Source: Amorphochlora amoebiformis
Taxonomy: Eukaryota > Cercozoa > Chlorarachniophyceae
DNA: 64,000 nt
Assembly (NCBI GenBank): GCA_054601695.1
Contig: BAAHQB010000002.1
Coordinates: 558,001-622,000, forward strand
Direction of reading: 5' to 3'
The notes under the pieces were generated by a model, which made no database searches, was not told the DNA's origin, and saw nothing but the letters and a program-made list of their open reading frames with translations. Position 1 is the first letter of the stretch; each line of letters opens with the position of its first letter. Position numbers and translations under genes: made by a program. Of this stretch, positions 1-64,000 are shown in pieces.

Positions 1-9
1 TATATTGTC

Positions 10-72
<63 letters not shown>
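1..72. repeat. (TA)n tract in the intron before DEG9 exon 1
   Basis: An almost pure TA dinucleotide run at the left edge, ending about 35 bp before the exon 1 acceptor (TATCAG at 101-106). It is the first of well over a hundred (TA)n tracts in the window, most of them 20-120 bp and inside introns. Confidence 0.9.
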
Positions 73-78
<6 letters not shown>

Positions 79-106
79 CTAAATCTACACATGAATAATA
101 TATCAG

Positions 107-15800
<15,694 letters not shown>

Positions 15801-17043
15801 AGATACAACGCTCCCGACTGTCAATTTCAAGTTTAAAAGATTTCATTATTAGTATTTCAAATTTTGTTTTTTTTGTCGTGTTAATCTCTAAGATGCTCTC
15901 AATGAAGTATCTAGCTGGAGTCAGTATATCAATGCTAGCTGTAGACTAAACGGAATCGTAATAATCCGTGGTAATCTAGGTAATAACTAGACTTATTACC
16001 CGGTACTAGCGGTAGTACTTAGTAAGTAGCACTATGATCTAGTATAGTGTAGTGTCAGTTCCACCTATATCTTACTAGATACCTAGGATACATTCTAATT
16101 ATAATTACATGTGTTACGCGGGGCGGATGTCACAGTGTCAGGAGAAAAGATTTAAAAGTAATAATTATTTGGATAGCTTGTCGGCTTTCTTGGTCCATGT
16201 TGGGTGCCGGAATCCTGGATCCTGGATCCTAGAATCATCTAGATCATATGGGGCAGGGCTCTAGAGGGCTATGCTTGGGGGAGCCCTGCCGGGTGCCTAG
16301 ATATGCTGTACCGACGAGTTTTTAGAGTCTTGTTGTGAATCATGATCATCTGTTTACTGTACGATATGCACTTATATTCTGGTCTGATATCCACAAATTG
16401 AGTAGGTTTATCGTGTATCCAATGTGAATACACTGGAAAGGATGGAAACATTGTTGAAACATAGTACGCAGATGGTGTAAGATACGGAATTAGTATAAGT
16501 ATGTTGCAAGGTATGTACGCATTACGCATGTTGTCGATACGTATGTTGTTAGGTTTGATACGTATGTACAAAGTAGATATGTGTTGTTAGGTTTGATACG
16601 TATGTAAGTAGATATGTTGGTACGTATGTGCGCGTGTTGATGCGTACGTATCGTATGTACGCATGCAGATACGCATGATGATATGATACGCATGTTACAC
16701 AGATTCACAATAATACACACCTCAATATCCACAGACAACACAGAATATTAATGCATATCACCTAGATCACTTGCAGACAGATTATTGTGATCCACAAGAC
16801 TCGTCAGTACTGCATATCTGGGGCACCACCAGGGCTCCCCACAGGACCCCCAGATCGAGTAGGTTTATAGTGTATGATTATTGTGAATTTTTTAACATTA
16901 TCTATCTCTTAGCTATGGTGCTGCTAGTAAGAATTAGCATATCTAGACGATTATCATGCCGCCAGTCTAAACCGCCAAGTTACTAAAATACTACTACTAT
17001 TATTAGTTCAGATCTATACAAAGATGCGGATATGTGATGGCTA

Positions 17044-17087
<44 letters not shown>

Positions 17088-17092
17088 ATATA

Positions 17093-17123
<31 letters not shown>

Positions 17124-17290
17124 TCTCCATATATGCTAACTAGTTCAACGTGGACATTAAAACATAAACTATAATATATGTTAGTGATAATGCTCCACAC
17201 GCGTACGCTCAAGTACTACTAGAGGTAAGAACCACTGGGCTAGACCTAATCAATCCCAGGCCGGATTACACATATCTTAGATGGTTCCAT
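15801..17290. other. Convergent intergenic spacer between DEG9 and IleRS
   Basis: About 1.5 kb between the two stop codons must contain both 3' UTRs. It is largely unique sequence. It holds one (TA)n tract at about 17046-17125, two copies of a TTGTTAGGTTTGATACGTATG motif near 16546-16610, and a perfect inverted repeat at 16252-16290. No reading frame in it has splice borders or a recognisable product. Confidence 0.6.
16252..16290. other. Perfect 10-bp stem inverted repeat in the convergent spacer
   Basis: GGCAGGGCTC at 16252-16261 pairs exactly with GAGCCCTGCC at 16281-16290 around a 19-base loop. It lies about 450 bp after the DEG9 stop and about 960 bp beyond the IleRS stop. It could form a hairpin in either 3' transcript. 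No function is established. Confidence 0.5.
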
Positions 17291-47704
<30,414 letters not shown>

Positions 47705-48180
47705 TTCGCTTAATAAAATCTTATGCTTCGAAAGACAAGCTTATCTCGAGGCGTATGGACGGTTCTGAAGTCGCCAAAATGCTTCCGTAAGGTCGCCTTC
47801 GACAGTTCGAGAAAGAGACACGCACGGCCGCAGGCAGGTGCGTGAGGAAGTTTCGAGGAGATTCTCTGGCAAGCTCGGCAGGGATTCGCCGGGGATTTCA
47901 CGGAACTCCCGGGTATTTAGGACTCAACAAAGTTACATGGGGGAGTGTCACAAAAGTACCCCGGGGATCCCCTGAGCATCATATCCCGAAAATCCTGGAG
48001 AAATGGAGGTCAAGCGGGAGTGGCTACTTAGGCTGATCTTGGCGCTGCCCTGGGATTCATTGCATGATTCTTTTCCACTATTCGAAAATATTTCTCTATT
48101 TTTGCATTTGGAATGTGTTGCTTTCGCCTGATTCTCAACAGGGGCGGCATTGAAAGCGATCAAATCCGTGAAAGCTTCGA
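47705..48180. promoter_or_regulatory. Divergent intergenic region, likely bidirectional promoter
   Basis: 476 bp separates the IleRS start codon (minus) from the TPR-gene start codon (plus). Unlike most of the window it has no (TA)n, (CT)n or telomeric array and is of balanced composition. Two head-to-head genes this close must draw their promoters and 5' UTRs from it. No TATA box or other defined element is claimed. Short open frames inside it have no coding support. Confidence 0.55.
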
Positions 48181-63014
<14,834 letters not shown>

Positions 63015-63016
63015 GT

Positions 63017-63590
63017 AGGATTGGGGTTAGGGTTAGGTTGTTAAGGGCTGGGTTAGGGTTAGGGTTAGGGTTAGGGTTAGGATTAGGGTTAGGGTTAAGG
63101 TTTGGGTTAGGGTTAGAGTAAGGGTTGGAAATTGGGTTAAGGATTGGGATTTAGGTTTGCGTAGGGTTAGGATCTGATTATTCAGCATGTCTTAGTCCGA
63201 GGACCATTGATTCCTCCACATTGTGGGGTAGGATTAGGGTTATGGTTAGGGTTATTAAGGGTTGGGGTTTGGGTTTGGGTTAAAGGAGTAGGGTTTGGGT
63301 TAGGGTTAGCGTTAAAGTTAGGGTTAGAGTCAGGGTTAGGGTAAGGATTGGGATTTGGCGTAGTGTTAGGATCAGATTATTCAGCATGTCTTAGTCCGAG
63401 GACCATTGATTCCTCCACAGGGGCTATGGGGGTGGGATTAGGGTTAGGGTTAGGGTTACCAAGGGTTGGGGTTAGGGTTTGGGTTAGGCGTAGGGTTTGG
63501 GTTAGGCGTAGGGTTTGGGTTAGGCTTAGGGTATTGATTGGGATTAGAGTCAGGGTTAGGGTTAGGATCAGACTGTTCAGCATCACACGT
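63017..63590. repeat. Degenerate TTAGGG region with three dispersed-element copies
   Basis: It follows the exon 32 donor. TTAGGG, TTTGGG and TTAGGC variants are interrupted by the dispersed element at about 63170-63228 and 63369-63427, and by a short remnant at 63566-63586. Confidence 0.88.
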
Positions 63591-63668
63591 ACACTTACAT
63601 ATTCATATACACTTGTGTTTAACATGTACACGACTATATGTGTATATATCTATATGTAAATATATTTA

Positions 63669-63724
<56 letters not shown>

Positions 63725-63751
63725 TATAAAAATATATATAAGTGTATATAT

Positions 63752-63782
<31 letters not shown>

Positions 63783-63845
63783 ATATATTATATATATATA
63801 TATATGCGCATATATATAATATATTTATACGTACATATTTATATA

Positions 63846-63880
<35 letters not shown>

Positions 63881-64000
63881 CATGTCATACAATATAATCT
63901 AACGCTAAATAGATATACGTGTGCACGTACAACATATTGACAGATATGTTCACATCTAACATATGAACAGGCATAAACATCCATTTAAACACATACATGT

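Overview
This is nuclear DNA of a eukaryote, probably a protist (possibly an alga). Every gene is broken into tiny exons with GT-AG introns, and the introns consist mostly of (TA)n, (CT)n/(GA)n and TTAGGG/CCCTAA arrays. TTAGGG is the telomere-type unit. The species and lineage cannot be read with confidence. Long Ser-Leu, Ile-Tyr or Arg-Glu open frames are translations of microsatellites, not genes.

Three genes were rebuilt by joining exons whose splice phases agree. (1) Positions 107-15800, plus strand: a DEG9/HtrA-family serine protease, 21 exons, 404 codons; its 5' end, with the catalytic His, lies before the window. (2) Positions 47704-17291, minus strand: a complete cytosolic isoleucyl-tRNA synthetase, 54 exons averaging 65 nt, 1165 residues spread over 30.4 kb. 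(3) Positions 48181-63014, plus strand: a TPR-repeat protein of at least 832 residues in 32 recognised exons, family not identified, running off the right edge. Genes 1 and 2 converge on a 1.5 kb spacer. Genes 2 and 3 diverge from a 476 bp spacer that probably holds both promoters.

The most unusual feature is the architecture. Many (TA)n tracts are bracketed by direct duplications of 30-90 bp that contain one end of an exon and its splice site, so that partial, non-coding exon copies sit next to the real exon. At least nine of the 21 DEG9 exons, six of the 54 IleRS exons and one TPR-gene exon show this. Other notable items are a minisatellite built from the 5' end of an IleRS exon, a possible intronless copy of an exon junction, telomere-type arrays placed at 3' splice sites, a 60 bp dispersed element inside those arrays, and a Lys-rich insertion in the IleRS editing domain. 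No rRNA, tRNA, CRISPR array or transposase was recognised.
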